A stretch of DNA of 34,978 bases from CAJMNU01 sp905214855 (lineage in GTDB: Bacteria; Bacillota; Clostridia; Lachnospirales; Lachnospiraceae). The notes under the pieces were generated by a model. It saw only the letters and a list, made by a program, of their open reading frames with translations. It had not been told where the DNA came from and did not search any database. Shown here in pieces: positions 22,940 through 31,208 of the stretch. A program made the position numbers and the translations under genes. Location: contig CALADM010000028.1 in assembly GCA_937890595.1 (NCBI GenBank), positions 1 to 34,978 of the forward strand. The letters run 5' to 3'. Positions within the stretch are counted from its first letter, which is position 1. Every line of letters begins with the position of its first letter.

Positions 22940-24337
22940 ATGGGAAGAAGCCGAGGAGTGAGAAATAGAGGTGGATACCAAAGGAAACGGGCAATCTACA
23001 GAGTGATAAAATGGATCATATTAGCCATCCTTCTTGTAGGATTGGCATTTGGGATTTTGGCAGGAATCCGATGGTGGAGAGGAAAGGATAAAGTTCCTTC
23101 TGAGAATGGGGCAGGGATAACAGAAGAAAAAGAAACAGAAAGCACAGAGCAGCCAAGTGAGACAACGGTTTCTTCTGAAGAAGAGAAGATTTTAGAAGAA
23201 ACAGACCGAATGGCAGCGATGTATGACTATGATAAGGCGATTGAGACATTGCAGTCATATGAGGGATTTGAGAAATCTTCCCAGATGAAAAAGGCAGTAA
23301 GCCGTTATGAGGAAGAAAAGGCAAAAACAGTTCCTTATGCAGATGTAGATAAGATCACACACGTTTTCTTTCATTCCCTGATCGCAGATACCAGCAAAGC
23401 CTTTGACGGAGAAAGCACATCAAAGGGATATAATCAGGTTATGACAACTGTGTCAGAATTTAATAAAATAATGGAATCTATGTACCAAAAGGGATATGTA
23501 ATAGTCGATATCCATGATATCGCAAAGATGGAAACAGCAGCAGATGGGTCTCAGAAGATGGTGTATCAGCAGATCTACCTTCCAGAAGGAAAGATTCCAT
23601 TTGTATTGTCTCAGGATGATGTGAGTTATTATGAATACATGACAGGAGACGGTTTTGCCAATCGTATTGTGGTAGATGAGAATGGAGAAGTGACCTGTGA
23701 GATGGATCAGGAGGATGGATCTACTGTCAGAGGTGATTTTGATATTGTTCCTTTGATCGAAAAATTTGTAAAAGAACATCCGGATTTCTCATATCGTGGT
23801 GCGAAAGGAATGCTTTGCCTGACTGGATATAATGGAGTTTTAGGGTATCGGACAGATACAGAATATGAGAACAATCCGACATATGCACAGGATATTGAAA
23901 CAGCAAAACAAGTTGCACAGGCATTGAAAGATAAGGGATGGTATTTTGCCAGCCATAGCTGGGGGCATATTCATATGCAGCAGCGTAGTTTTGATGCAGT
24001 AAAGACGGATGCTGATAAATGGGAGACAAGGGTAGAACCAATCCTTGGAGAGACAGATATTATGGTGTATCCTTTTGGTGAGGATATTGGAGACTGGCAT
24101 CCTTATCAGGGAGAAAAGTTTGAATATTTGAAGAGTGTGGGATTTCGGTATTTTTGTAATGTAGATTCTGCTAAGTATTGGATTCAGCTTGGAAATGACT
24201 ATATGAGACAGGGACGAAGAAATCTGGATGGACAGAGAATGTGGTTGGATATGCAGAATCCAGAAAAGGAAAAATTGTCAGATCTGTTTGATGTAGCATC
24301 TGTTTTTGATCCGGCAAGACCTACACCAGTAGAATAA
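22940..24337 (+). CDS. Membrane-anchored polysaccharide deacetylase-like protein
   Basis: A 465-residue protein with a basic N-terminus, one membrane span (about 25-45, IIWLAILLV-type) and an acidic linker rich in Glu/Thr/Ser (50-85). The extracellular part resembles NodB-type polysaccharide deacetylases. SQDDVSYY (Asp226, Asp227) stands for motif 1 and SHSWGHIHM (His339, His343) for the metal-binding motif 2. MVYPFGEDIGDW resembles motif 3. Motifs 1 and 2 are about 113 residues apart, wider than usual, so there is an insertion. Peptidoglycan or an exopolysaccharide is a plausible substrate. AGGAG lies 9 bases before the ATG. It shares a transcript with the kinase-like gene 34 bases downstream. 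Confidence 0.8.
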   Translation: MGRSRGVRNRGGYQRKRAIYRVIKWIILAILLVGLAFGILAGIRWWRGKDKVPSENGAGITEEKETESTEQPSETTVSSEEEKILEETDRMAAMYDYDKAIETLQSYEGFEKSSQMKKAVSRYEEEKAKTVPYADVDKITHVFFHSLIADTSKAFDGESTSKGYNQVMTTVSEFNKIMESMYQKGYVIVDIHDIAKMETAADGSQKMVYQQIYLPEGKIPFVLSQDDVSYYEYMTGDGFANRIVVDENGEVTCEMDQEDGSTVRGDFDIVPLIEKFVKEHPDFSYRGAKGMLCLTGYNGVLGYRTDTEYENNPTYAQDIETAKQVAQALKDKGWYFASHSWGHIHMQQRSFDAVKTDADKWETRVEPILGETDIMVYPFGEDIGDWHPYQGEKFEYLKSVGFRYFCNVDSAKYWIQLGNDYMRQGRRNLDGQRMWLDMQNPEKEKLSDLFDVASVFDPARPTPVE

Positions 24338-24371
24338 ATAGATGGAAAAGTAGGAAAGAGAGGATATCGAG

Positions 24372-25022
24372 ATGTCTAAAAATCTAGTGATTACTATTGG
24401 TCGCCAATATGGAAGCGGCGGAAGGATTACAGGTAAAAATCTGGCAAATGAGCTTGGAATTCATTTTTATGATGAAGAAATATTGAAATTGACTTCAGAA
24501 CAGAGTGCAATTGGTGAAACATATTTTAGGCTTGCAGATGAAAAAGCAGGTAATAACTTGCTGTATCGCATTGTGAGTCATTTAAAACCTCATATTGAGA
24601 AACCATCCCTGGAGGGCAATGTTGTATCTCCAGATAATCTGTTCCGTTTTCAGTCAGATGTGATCAGAAAATTAGCAAAAGAAGAAGAGGCTTGTATTAT
24701 AGCAGGACGCTGTGCAGATTATGTGTTGTATGAAGCAGAGATGGAAGATATTACTCTGGTAAGAGTGTTTGTCTATGCGAATATGCCAACAAGAATCCAG
24801 AGAGTCATGGATGTGGATAAGGTAGATGTAAAAGAGGCAGTCCGCAGGATCAAAAAAATCGATCGTGAAAGAAAAGAATATTATCATTATTATGCAGGCA
24901 AAGACTGGATGGATATGACCAATTATGATCTTGCGATCAATACCAGCGAGATTGATCTGGAACAGACAGCAAAACTGATCAAGGACTATATCCGAATCAA
25001 AGGATATGAGATCAACGAATAA
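24372..25022 (+). CDS. Cytidylate kinase-like family protein
   Basis: A 216-residue P-loop protein beginning MSKNLVITIGRQYGSGGRITG, the atypical phosphate-binding start of the cytidylate-kinase-like family (Cytidylate_kin2). IIAGRCADYVL and the RVMDVDK / RIKKIDRERKEYYHYY segment fit the lid region. True Cmk proteins usually have a GPxGSGKST loop, so CMP phosphorylation should not be assumed; the family's role is not established. It follows the deacetylase gene closely and ends at a strong terminator. Confidence 0.85.
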   Translation: MSKNLVITIGRQYGSGGRITGKNLANELGIHFYDEEILKLTSEQSAIGETYFRLADEKAGNNLLYRIVSHLKPHIEKPSLEGNVVSPDNLFRFQSDVIRKLAKEEEACIIAGRCADYVLYEAEMEDITLVRVFVYANMPTRIQRVMDVDKVDVKEAVRRIKKIDRERKEYYHYYAGKDWMDMTNYDLAINTSEIDLEQTAKLIKDYIRIKGYEINE

Positions 25023-25035
25023 AATATGAAAAAAG

Positions 25036-25083
25036 AAAAACAATAGAAAAATCTGAAAAAACAGGTCTTTCTATTGTTTTTTT
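25036..25083. terminator. Terminator of the deacetylase-kinase unit
   Basis: AAAAACAATAGAAA (25036-25049) is complementary to TTTCTATTGTTTTT (25068-25081), followed by further T. The A/T symmetry would also let it work for the convergent gene to its right. Confidence 0.82.
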
Positions 25084-25127
25084 AATTATCTAGCCAGAAA
25101 AATCCCTACTTTTAGGTAATGGGGAGA

Positions 25128-26138
25128 TTACTTGGAAGTCAGATGTCCAATGTTTTTTAGAAAAACGGAGATAGTTCCATTGGGATTTGTAATAAATTCT
25201 ACATGATCCGGATTACGGTATTCTTCCATAGGAATAGTGATCTCAATACCGGTATCTGTTGTCAGATGTTGTGTCTGGAATTTTTTGATGGTAGTCTCAC
25301 TTTTAGGTTTGATGGTTTCATTTGTCATATGATATTTATCAAGTTTTGATTCTAACTCTTCCTGCATTTCAGGGCTTTCGGAAAATAGTTTTTCTTTTAC
25401 TTTTTGGACATTCAGACCATCTTTTTCAGATAATTCTTTCTGGATAACATCTTTCACCTCCATTTTTCTTTCAATGTTATCATTGCCATAGTATTTTTTG
25501 CTGACTTGTTCGACTGCCTTTGTCACAATATCCAGACGGGACTTTTGGGAGAGTGGTGCATGGCAGTCTAAGAATAATTCTGAAAAGTACAGGCGTTTCT
25601 CACCATTGATCTCATATTTACGTTCTGTCAAAAGAATTTCCCCAGTGGACAGGTTGATGGTACAAGCCTCTGTCAAACGCTGTCCCTGAGAAGGAAGGAT
25701 TGCTTTTTGAAGAATAATGTCATTGGCATTTCCGTCATCTGTGGAGTTTGTTGTATGTGTATAGGATGTTTTATAATTTAGTTTGAGAAGTGCCAAATAA
25801 TCGTCTCCGTTACAGGAAAATACAACAATAGCAAGATCTGCTGGCGGAATATCAATATTGGAATTCATGATAGAAAACAGATGAGAGGCAAGTTCTTTGC
25901 TGACTTCCACAAAGTTTTGAGGAGTACACTCTTGGATCAGGGGAAGAAGTGAGGATGTTTCGGAAAACTGGCATTGCTTTGTATCATCATGTTCTGTAAA
26001 TTTTTCAATGTGAGCTTTTAGAAAATTACAGAGATCTGAGCCAAGATCAATCGGACAATCAGAAAGAACCGGCATTCCCATAGAAGAATCCAGAATGTGT
26101 ATGATGCCTGTTTTCATAATCATATCGTCTTTTAGCAT
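25128..26138 (-). CDS. 37-kDa nucleoid-associated protein family (NdpA/YejK-like)
   Basis: A 336-residue cytoplasmic protein resembling the NdpA/YejK family of nucleoid-associated proteins. It has the N-terminal IIHILDSSMGMPVLSD, LAIVVFSCNGDDYLALLKLNYKTSY, LPSQGQRLTEACTINL, YFSELFLDCHAPLSQKSR and a C-terminal GIEITIPMEEYRNPDHVEFITNPNGT. E. coli YejK associates with the nucleoid; the role in Firmicutes is unknown to me. GGAGA lies 7 bases before the ATG at 26138. It is transcribed alone, leftward, convergent with the kinase-like gene and downstream of rpsT, whose terminator separates them. Confidence 0.85.
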   Translation of the reverse strand: MLKDDMIMKTGIIHILDSSMGMPVLSDCPIDLGSDLCNFLKAHIEKFTEHDDTKQCQFSETSSLLPLIQECTPQNFVEVSKELASHLFSIMNSNIDIPPADLAIVVFSCNGDDYLALLKLNYKTSYTHTTNSTDDGNANDIILQKAILPSQGQRLTEACTINLSTGEILLTERKYEINGEKRLYFSELFLDCHAPLSQKSRLDIVTKAVEQVSKKYYGNDNIERKMEVKDVIQKELSEKDGLNVQKVKEKLFSESPEMQEELESKLDKYHMTNETIKPKSETTIKKFQTQHLTTDTGIEITIPMEEYRNPDHVEFITNPNGTISVFLKNIGHLTSK

Positions 26139-26202
26139 AGTAAAATCTCCCTTGCTTGATAATATACGGTGTACTAAATAAAAATGGATAATGAAAAGCA
26201 GA

Positions 26203-26242
26203 AAAATAAAACTCCTTTCCGGTACACCGAACGGAAAGGAGT
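26203..26242 (-). terminator. Terminator of rpsT
   Basis: On the minus strand ACTCCTTTCCG pairs with CGGAAAGGAGT (26232-26242 with 26211-26221, 11 bp), followed by TTTATTTTT. Confidence 0.9.
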
Positions 26243-26269
26243 CTTAGTCATACTATAATAACTATATAA

Positions 26270-26533
26270 TTAAGCCATTGCGTTAACTGCTTTGGAAAGA
26301 CGAGATACTTTTCTGGAAGAAGTATTCTTGTGATATACTCCCTTAGTAGTAGCTTTGTCGATCTCAGAAATAGCAACCTGTAAGCTAGCCTGTGCAGCAG
26401 CCTTATCGCCAGCAGCGATAGCAGCCTCTACCTTCTTAATCATAGTCTTTACTTTGGAACGGATTGCTTTGTTTCTTGCAGTTTTAGTCTCAGCAACTAA
26501 GATTCTTTTCTTTGCAGATTTGATATTAGCCAA
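26270..26533 (-). CDS. rpsT: 30S ribosomal protein S20, UUG start
   Basis: S20 is a helical primary 16S rRNA-binding protein of the small subunit. With the TTG at 26533-26531 as start the product is 87 residues beginning MANIKSAKKR, the canonical S20 N-terminus. GGAGGT is 7 bases upstream. An in-frame ATG at 26548 lies before this ribosome site, would add MEVSE and is rejected. Lys/Arg-rich helices (ARNKAIRSKVKTMIKKVE, HKNTSSRKVSRLSKAVNAMA) are typical. E. coli rpsT also starts with UUG, where the weak start serves S20 autoregulation; the same may hold here. Confidence 0.96.
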   Translation of the reverse strand: MANIKSAKKRILVAETKTARNKAIRSKVKTMIKKVEAAIAAGDKAAAQASLQVAISEIDKATTKGVYHKNTSSRKVSRLSKAVNAMA

Positions 26534-26638
26534 TTCAGACACCTCCATATTTGTATATATTGATATTTCAATAGATTTTGGTTTGCATTAAAACCTGGAC
26601 ACGGACAGTTCAATGTAAACATACTTTATTATCTTATC

Positions 26639-26668
26639 GAATGAATGAGAGAATGTCAATACATAATT
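26639..26668 (+). promoter_or_regulatory. Possible forespore (sigma F/G) promoter of gpr
   Basis: GAATG (26639-26643) and CATAATT (26662-26668), 18 bp apart, resemble the sigma G pattern with one mismatch in the -10. Only the known forespore control of gpr supports it. Confidence 0.3.
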
Positions 26669-26782
26669 ATCGCTTTTTTAGAGAAAATATAAGAAAACAG
26701 GATGAAATGATGAGGTTTGAGAAGATGTATGGGAAAAAAGAAGTAAAGAAAAGAGATAGAAAAAAGGAGAGGGAAAAGGAAA

Positions 26783-27808
26783 ATGGTGGGTCAGCAGAGC
26801 AATGAAAGAAAGAATATAAGAGATAGAGAAAAGATGAAAGAGAGAAGGAAAGCATTTGAGATCAGAACGGATCTTGCTCTGGAAGTGAGAGAGAATGCTT
26901 TGAAAAACAGCAAGGAGATATCTGGGGTTTCTGTTCATGAGTGGAGTGAGAAGACGGGGATCTGTAAGATCACAGAGGTGAAGGTTCTGGATCAAGATGG
27001 TTCAAAAAAGATGGGGAAACCTGTTGGAACATATCTGACATTAGAAGCAGAGGATATCAAAGGAAGAAAACAGGAAGAGCGTGACAGGATAGCAGAGATA
27101 TTAGGACAGGAAATTTATCGCCTTTTAAAAGAGCAGGGGATAGAGAATGGAAGTCATATTTTGGTGGTAGGACTTGGAAATGAGTCAGTAACACCAGATG
27201 CTTTAGGACCTAGAACACTGTCACATCTGATCATTTCCGGACATTTAGAGGAAAAAGAGCAAAAAAAGATGTTTGGAGATGGTTGCTTTCTCAGCGCTTT
27301 GACTCCGGGGGTTATGGCACAGACTGGAATGGAAACTGCAAAGATCCTTCAGGGAGTAGTGAAAGAGACAAAACCAGATGCAATTTTTGTGATTGATGCT
27401 CTGGCAGCACGCAGTGTAAGAAGATTGGGCAATACAATACAACTTTCTGATACAGGGATCCATCCGGGATCTGGAGTGGGAAATCATAGGCAGGCGATTG
27501 ACAAAGATACATTTGGAATTCCAGTGTTGGCATTGGGGATTCCCACTGTGGTCGGGGCAGCAGCAGTGGCACAAGATACTCTGGGAGCATTAATAGAAGT
27601 TTTACAGAGAGAGAATGTAACAAAACATATAGGAGAATATTTGAAACAACTGGATACACAGGAACAGTATGAATGGATCAGGGAGATTCTGGCGTTTGAA
27701 TTTGGATCAATGTATGTCACAGAACCAGATATTGATGAAACAATACGTCAATTAGCTCTTTTGCTTTCAGACGGGATCCATCGGGCTGTGTATCCCCGAA
27801 TAAAATGA
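26783..27808 (+). CDS. gpr: Germination protease Gpr
   Basis: Gpr is the aspartic-type endopeptidase that degrades small acid-soluble spore proteins at germination. It is made in the forespore as a zymogen and cuts off its own propeptide. FEIRTDLALEVRE (about 25-37) corresponds to the region around the processing site of Bacillus GPR. GLGNESVTPDALGP and VIDALAARS carry the two conserved Asp residues, and GIHPGSGVGNHR follows. The 341-residue length fits. The ATG at 26783 has a purine-rich GGAGAGGGAAAAGG upstream. A second ATG at 26834 (MKERRKAFEIR) would give a shorter propeptide and cannot be excluded. It is divergent from rpsT and followed by spoIIP. It shows the host forms spores or recently did. 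Confidence 0.94.
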   Translation: MVGQQSNERKNIRDREKMKERRKAFEIRTDLALEVRENALKNSKEISGVSVHEWSEKTGICKITEVKVLDQDGSKKMGKPVGTYLTLEAEDIKGRKQEERDRIAEILGQEIYRLLKEQGIENGSHILVVGLGNESVTPDALGPRTLSHLIISGHLEEKEQKKMFGDGCFLSALTPGVMAQTGMETAKILQGVVKETKPDAIFVIDALAARSVRRLGNTIQLSDTGIHPGSGVGNHRQAIDKDTFGIPVLALGIPTVVGAAAVAQDTLGALIEVLQRENVTKHIGEYLKQLDTQEQYEWIREILAFEFGSMYVTEPDIDETIRQLALLLSDGIHRAVYPRIK

Positions 27809-27943
27809 AATTTGAAAGAAGATTTTAAGAAGGTGTAAAGAGAAGAGGGGTACAAGCAAAGATAGTAAGAAGAAAGTAGGAAAAAATGAGCATGTTTGTT
27901 CATAGGATATAGAAAAGCAGCCGTGGGATGGTGAGAAGAAAGA

Positions 27944-29242
27944 ATGAGAGGAAACAGCATACAGGCAAGAAAGAGAAGACAGTCTTTGATATTGTTGACA
28001 GTGCTGCTTTTGATGGGCATTTTTCTTCTCAAAAGCCCTCAGGTTTTTACTCGTTATATGAGAACGTATGCCGGAGAAATTGTGAAACAGGCATTGTCTG
28101 CTTTTTCTCCTGTGCTTTTGGGAGATACTAGGGAAGAAGATGCTAAAAAAATGGATTGGATGATTCCTTTGCTGCGTTATGGACAGAATACAGAAAAAGA
28201 AAAGGACAGGATAGATCAGGGAGATCCGTCCTATCAGGAATATCAGAAATTGGTCAGACTATATGATGAACTTTCCAATGAATATAGTATGGAGGAAGGA
28301 ACAAATGAACATACAGAAGAAAAAGTGGCAGAAAACGGAGAAAGTGGAGGGGAAGACGGAACGGAAAGTATACATCAGGAGGTGATGGAAAATACAAAAG
28401 AGAAATGGGAAACCGAAGATCTTCAAGAAGAAGAGGTGGAGACTATACAGGAAAATGAAATACAAAAAAGTACAGTATTAGAATTGCCATATTCTATGGA
28501 GCAGCTGGCGGATTATGATTTTTTAATTCAAAAAGTTTACAATGTTCATTCTTCCACTACAGCGCCAAGAGAGGTAATGAATGCAGAAAAGTTTCTTGAA
28601 AAGGAATTTTATTTAGAAAAGAAAGGAGAACCTGAGATTTTGATTTATCACACCCATTCACAGGAGACTTATCTTCCACAGGGGGCAGGAGAGGACGGAG
28701 CTAGTGTGGTGGCTTTGGGGAATGTTTTGACACAGAAACTAGAAGAAAAGGGATACCATGTGGTTCATGATACCAGTGTATATGATTTGAAAAATGGAAA
28801 ATTGGACCGAAATAAAGCATATACATATGCTCTGGAAGGGGTTCAGCAGATTCTTGGCAAATATCCCTCTATTGAAGTGGTAATAGATCTTCATCGGGAT
28901 GGTGTCGCAGAAAATGTACATCTTGTCTCTGAAATCAATGGAAAACCAACAGCGCAGCTTATGTTTTTTAATGGGATGAGTCAGACGCCAGAGGGAGCTA
29001 TTGCGTATCTGGAAAATCCATATAGGGAGGAAAATCTGGCATTTAGTTTCCAACTTCAGATGCAGGCTATGAAGTATTATCCGGGTCTTACACGCAAGAT
29101 TTTCTTAAAGGGTCTGCGTTACAATCTCCATGTAAGACCACGCAGCCTTTTAATAGAAGCCGGAGCACAGAATAATACATTTGAGGAAGCCTACAATGCG
29201 ATGGAACCCTTGGCAGATATTTTGGATCGTATACTTGGGTAA
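27944..29242 (+). CDS. spoIIP: Stage II sporulation protein P
   Basis: SpoIIP is a peptidoglycan amidase/endopeptidase that works with SpoIID and SpoIIM to remove septal wall during engulfment. One membrane span lies near residues 13-31 (SLILLTVLLLMGIFLL). A linker of about 100 residues very rich in Glu (about 75-170) follows. The catalytic domain starts with EILIYHTHSQETYLP. DLHRDGV and SLLIEAGAQNNTFEEA supply the other conserved His and Glu of the family. At 432 residues it is of ordinary length. AGAAGAAAG precedes the ATG. It lies 135 bases after gpr in the classic gpr-spoIIP order and probably has mother-cell control of its own. Confidence 0.93.
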   Translation: MRGNSIQARKRRQSLILLTVLLLMGIFLLKSPQVFTRYMRTYAGEIVKQALSAFSPVLLGDTREEDAKKMDWMIPLLRYGQNTEKEKDRIDQGDPSYQEYQKLVRLYDELSNEYSMEEGTNEHTEEKVAENGESGGEDGTESIHQEVMENTKEKWETEDLQEEEVETIQENEIQKSTVLELPYSMEQLADYDFLIQKVYNVHSSTTAPREVMNAEKFLEKEFYLEKKGEPEILIYHTHSQETYLPQGAGEDGASVVALGNVLTQKLEEKGYHVVHDTSVYDLKNGKLDRNKAYTYALEGVQQILGKYPSIEVVIDLHRDGVAENVHLVSEINGKPTAQLMFFNGMSQTPEGAIAYLENPYREENLAFSFQLQMQAMKYYPGLTRKIFLKGLRYNLHVRPRSLLIEAGAQNNTFEEAYNAMEPLADILDRILG

Positions 29243-29393
29243 GAAGACGCATATACAGTTTGCTGTGCAGTATGAAAACAGTAGGAAAAGCGTCTTGCGC
29301 CATGAGAAAAAAGATGTTATATTTGGATGGAGAAAATATTTGTAAGATATCCTAGTGAAACAGTGATTTTGAAAGAGAAAGGCAAGAGAAAGA

Positions 29394-31208
29394 ATGGCAG
29401 TAATTGACCAAAGTAAAATTCGTAATTTTTGTATTATAGCACATATTGATCATGGAAAGTCTACATTGGCCGACCGCATTATTGAAAAAACAGGACTTTT
29501 GACCAGCAGAGAGATGCAAAATCAGATACTTGATAACATGGATCTGGAGAGAGAACGTGGTATTACCATTAAATCGCAGGCAGTGCGTACGGTTTATAAA
29601 GCAGCAGATGGAGAGGAATATATTTTTAACCTGATCGATACTCCAGGACATGTTGACTTTAATTATGAAGTTTCAAGAAGTCTTGCTGCATGTGATGGTG
29701 CGATTTTGGTAGTGGATGCAGCACAGGGGATTGAGGCACAGACCTTGGCGAATGTGTATTTGGCACTGGATCATGATCTGGAAGTTTTTCCTGTGATCAA
29801 CAAGATCGATCTTCCTAGTGCAGAGCCAGATCGTGTAGCAGCAGAAATTGAAGATGTGATCGGGTTAGAAGCACATGATGCACCAAGGATTTCTGCTAAG
29901 GCAGGGTTGAACATAGAAGAAGTACTGGAACAGATTGTGGAAAAAATTCCAGCTCCTAAGGGAGATCCAAACGCTCCGCTTCAGGCACTGATTTTTGACT
30001 CTATCTATGACTCTTATAAGGGTGTCATTGTATTCTGCCGTATCATGGAGGGGACTGTAAAGAAAGGTGACCTGATTCGCATGATGGCAACAGGTGCGGT
30101 AGAAGATGTTGTGGAAGTGGGATATTTTGGAGCAGGACAGTTTTTTCCATGTGATGAACTTTCAGCAGGCATGGTAGGATATTTGACAGCAAGTATCAAG
30201 AATGTGCGTGATACAAGAGTGGGTGATACCATTACAAAACAGGATAATCCATGTAAAGAGCCACTTCCGGGTTATAAAAAAGTGACACCAATGGTCTACT
30301 GTGGATTATATCCAGCAGATGGTGCAAAATATAATGATTTACGAGAAGCATTAGAGAAATTACAGCTCAATGATGCATCTTTATTTTTTGAACCAGAGAC
30401 ATCCATCGCTTTGGGATTTGGCTTCCGATGTGGATTTTTAGGTCTCTTGCATCTGGAGATTATCCAAGAAAGATTAGAGAGAGAGTATAACTTGGACCTT
30501 GTGACGACAGCTCCGGGCGTTGTATATCATGTATATAAGACAAATGGAGAAATGATCGAATTGACAAATCCTTCTAATCTGCCAGATCCTTCTGAGATTG
30601 AATATATGGAAGAACCAATCGTTACAGCAGAAATTATGGTCACTACAGAATTTGTTGGTGCGATCATGAAACTTTGTCAGGAGAGACGTGGTGTATATCT
30701 TGGAATGGAATATATTGAAAAGACAAGAGCGATGCTTAAATATGAGCTTCCTTTGAATGAGATCATATATGATTTCTTTGATGCCTTAAAATCCAGATCC
30801 AGAGGATATGCTTCTTTTGATTATGAGATAAAGGGATATGAGCGCTCTGAACTGGTAAAATTAGATATTTTGATCAATAGAGAAGAAGTGGATGCGTTAT
30901 CTTTCATTGTATTTGAAGGTTCTGCGTATGAGAGAGGACGTAAGATGTGTGAAAAACTAAAGGAAGAAATCCCACGTCATCTGTTTGAGATCCCGATTCA
31001 GGCTGCGATTGGCGGAAAAGTAATTGCCAGAGAAACAGTTAGGGCAATGCGTAAAGACGTTTTGGCGAAATGTTATGGTGGTGATATTTCACGTAAGAGA
31101 AAACTTCTGGAAAAACAGAAAGAAGGAAAGAAGAGAATGCGTGAGGTTGGAAACGTAGAAATTCCACAGAAGGCATTTATGAGTGTCTTAAAGTTAGATG
31201 ATGAGTAA
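29394..31208 (+). CDS. lepA: Elongation factor 4 (LepA)
   Basis: A translational GTPase that acts on the ribosome during initiation or stalled elongation. The G motifs are AHIDHGKST (16-24), RERGITIKSQAV, DTPGHVDF and NKIDLPSA. GFRCGFLGLLHLEI and the C-terminal RKRKLLEKQKEGKKRMR are specific to LepA. Its 604 residues are normal. The ribosome site is modest (AAAGG about 11 bases upstream). Its end overlaps the hemW start by 11 bases. The order spoIIP-lepA-hemW matches many Firmicutes. Confidence 0.97.
   Translation: MAVIDQSKIRNFCIIAHIDHGKSTLADRIIEKTGLLTSREMQNQILDNMDLERERGITIKSQAVRTVYKAADGEEYIFNLIDTPGHVDFNYEVSRSLAACDGAILVVDAAQGIEAQTLANVYLALDHDLEVFPVINKIDLPSAEPDRVAAEIEDVIGLEAHDAPRISAKAGLNIEEVLEQIVEKIPAPKGDPNAPLQALIFDSIYDSYKGVIVFCRIMEGTVKKGDLIRMMATGAVEDVVEVGYFGAGQFFPCDELSAGMVGYLTASIKNVRDTRVGDTITKQDNPCKEPLPGYKKVTPMVYCGLYPADGAKYNDLREALEKLQLNDASLFFEPETSIALGFGFRCGFLGLLHLEIIQERLEREYNLDLVTTAPGVVYHVYKTNGEMIELTNPSNLPDPSEIEYMEEPIVTAEIMVTTEFVGAIMKLCQERRGVYLGMEYIEKTRAMLKYELPLNEIIYDFFDALKSRSRGYASFDYEIKGYERSELVKLDILINREEVDALSFIVFEGSAYERGRKMCEKLKEEIPRHLFEIPIQAAIGGKVIARETVRAMRKDVLAKCYGGDISRKRKLLEKQKEGKKRMREVGNVEIPQKAFMSVLKLDDE

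Noticed and set aside
29243..29300. Terminator after spoIIP
   Set aside because: AAGACGC and GCGTCTT can pair across about 38 bases, but no T-run follows and the loop is long, so it was not listed.
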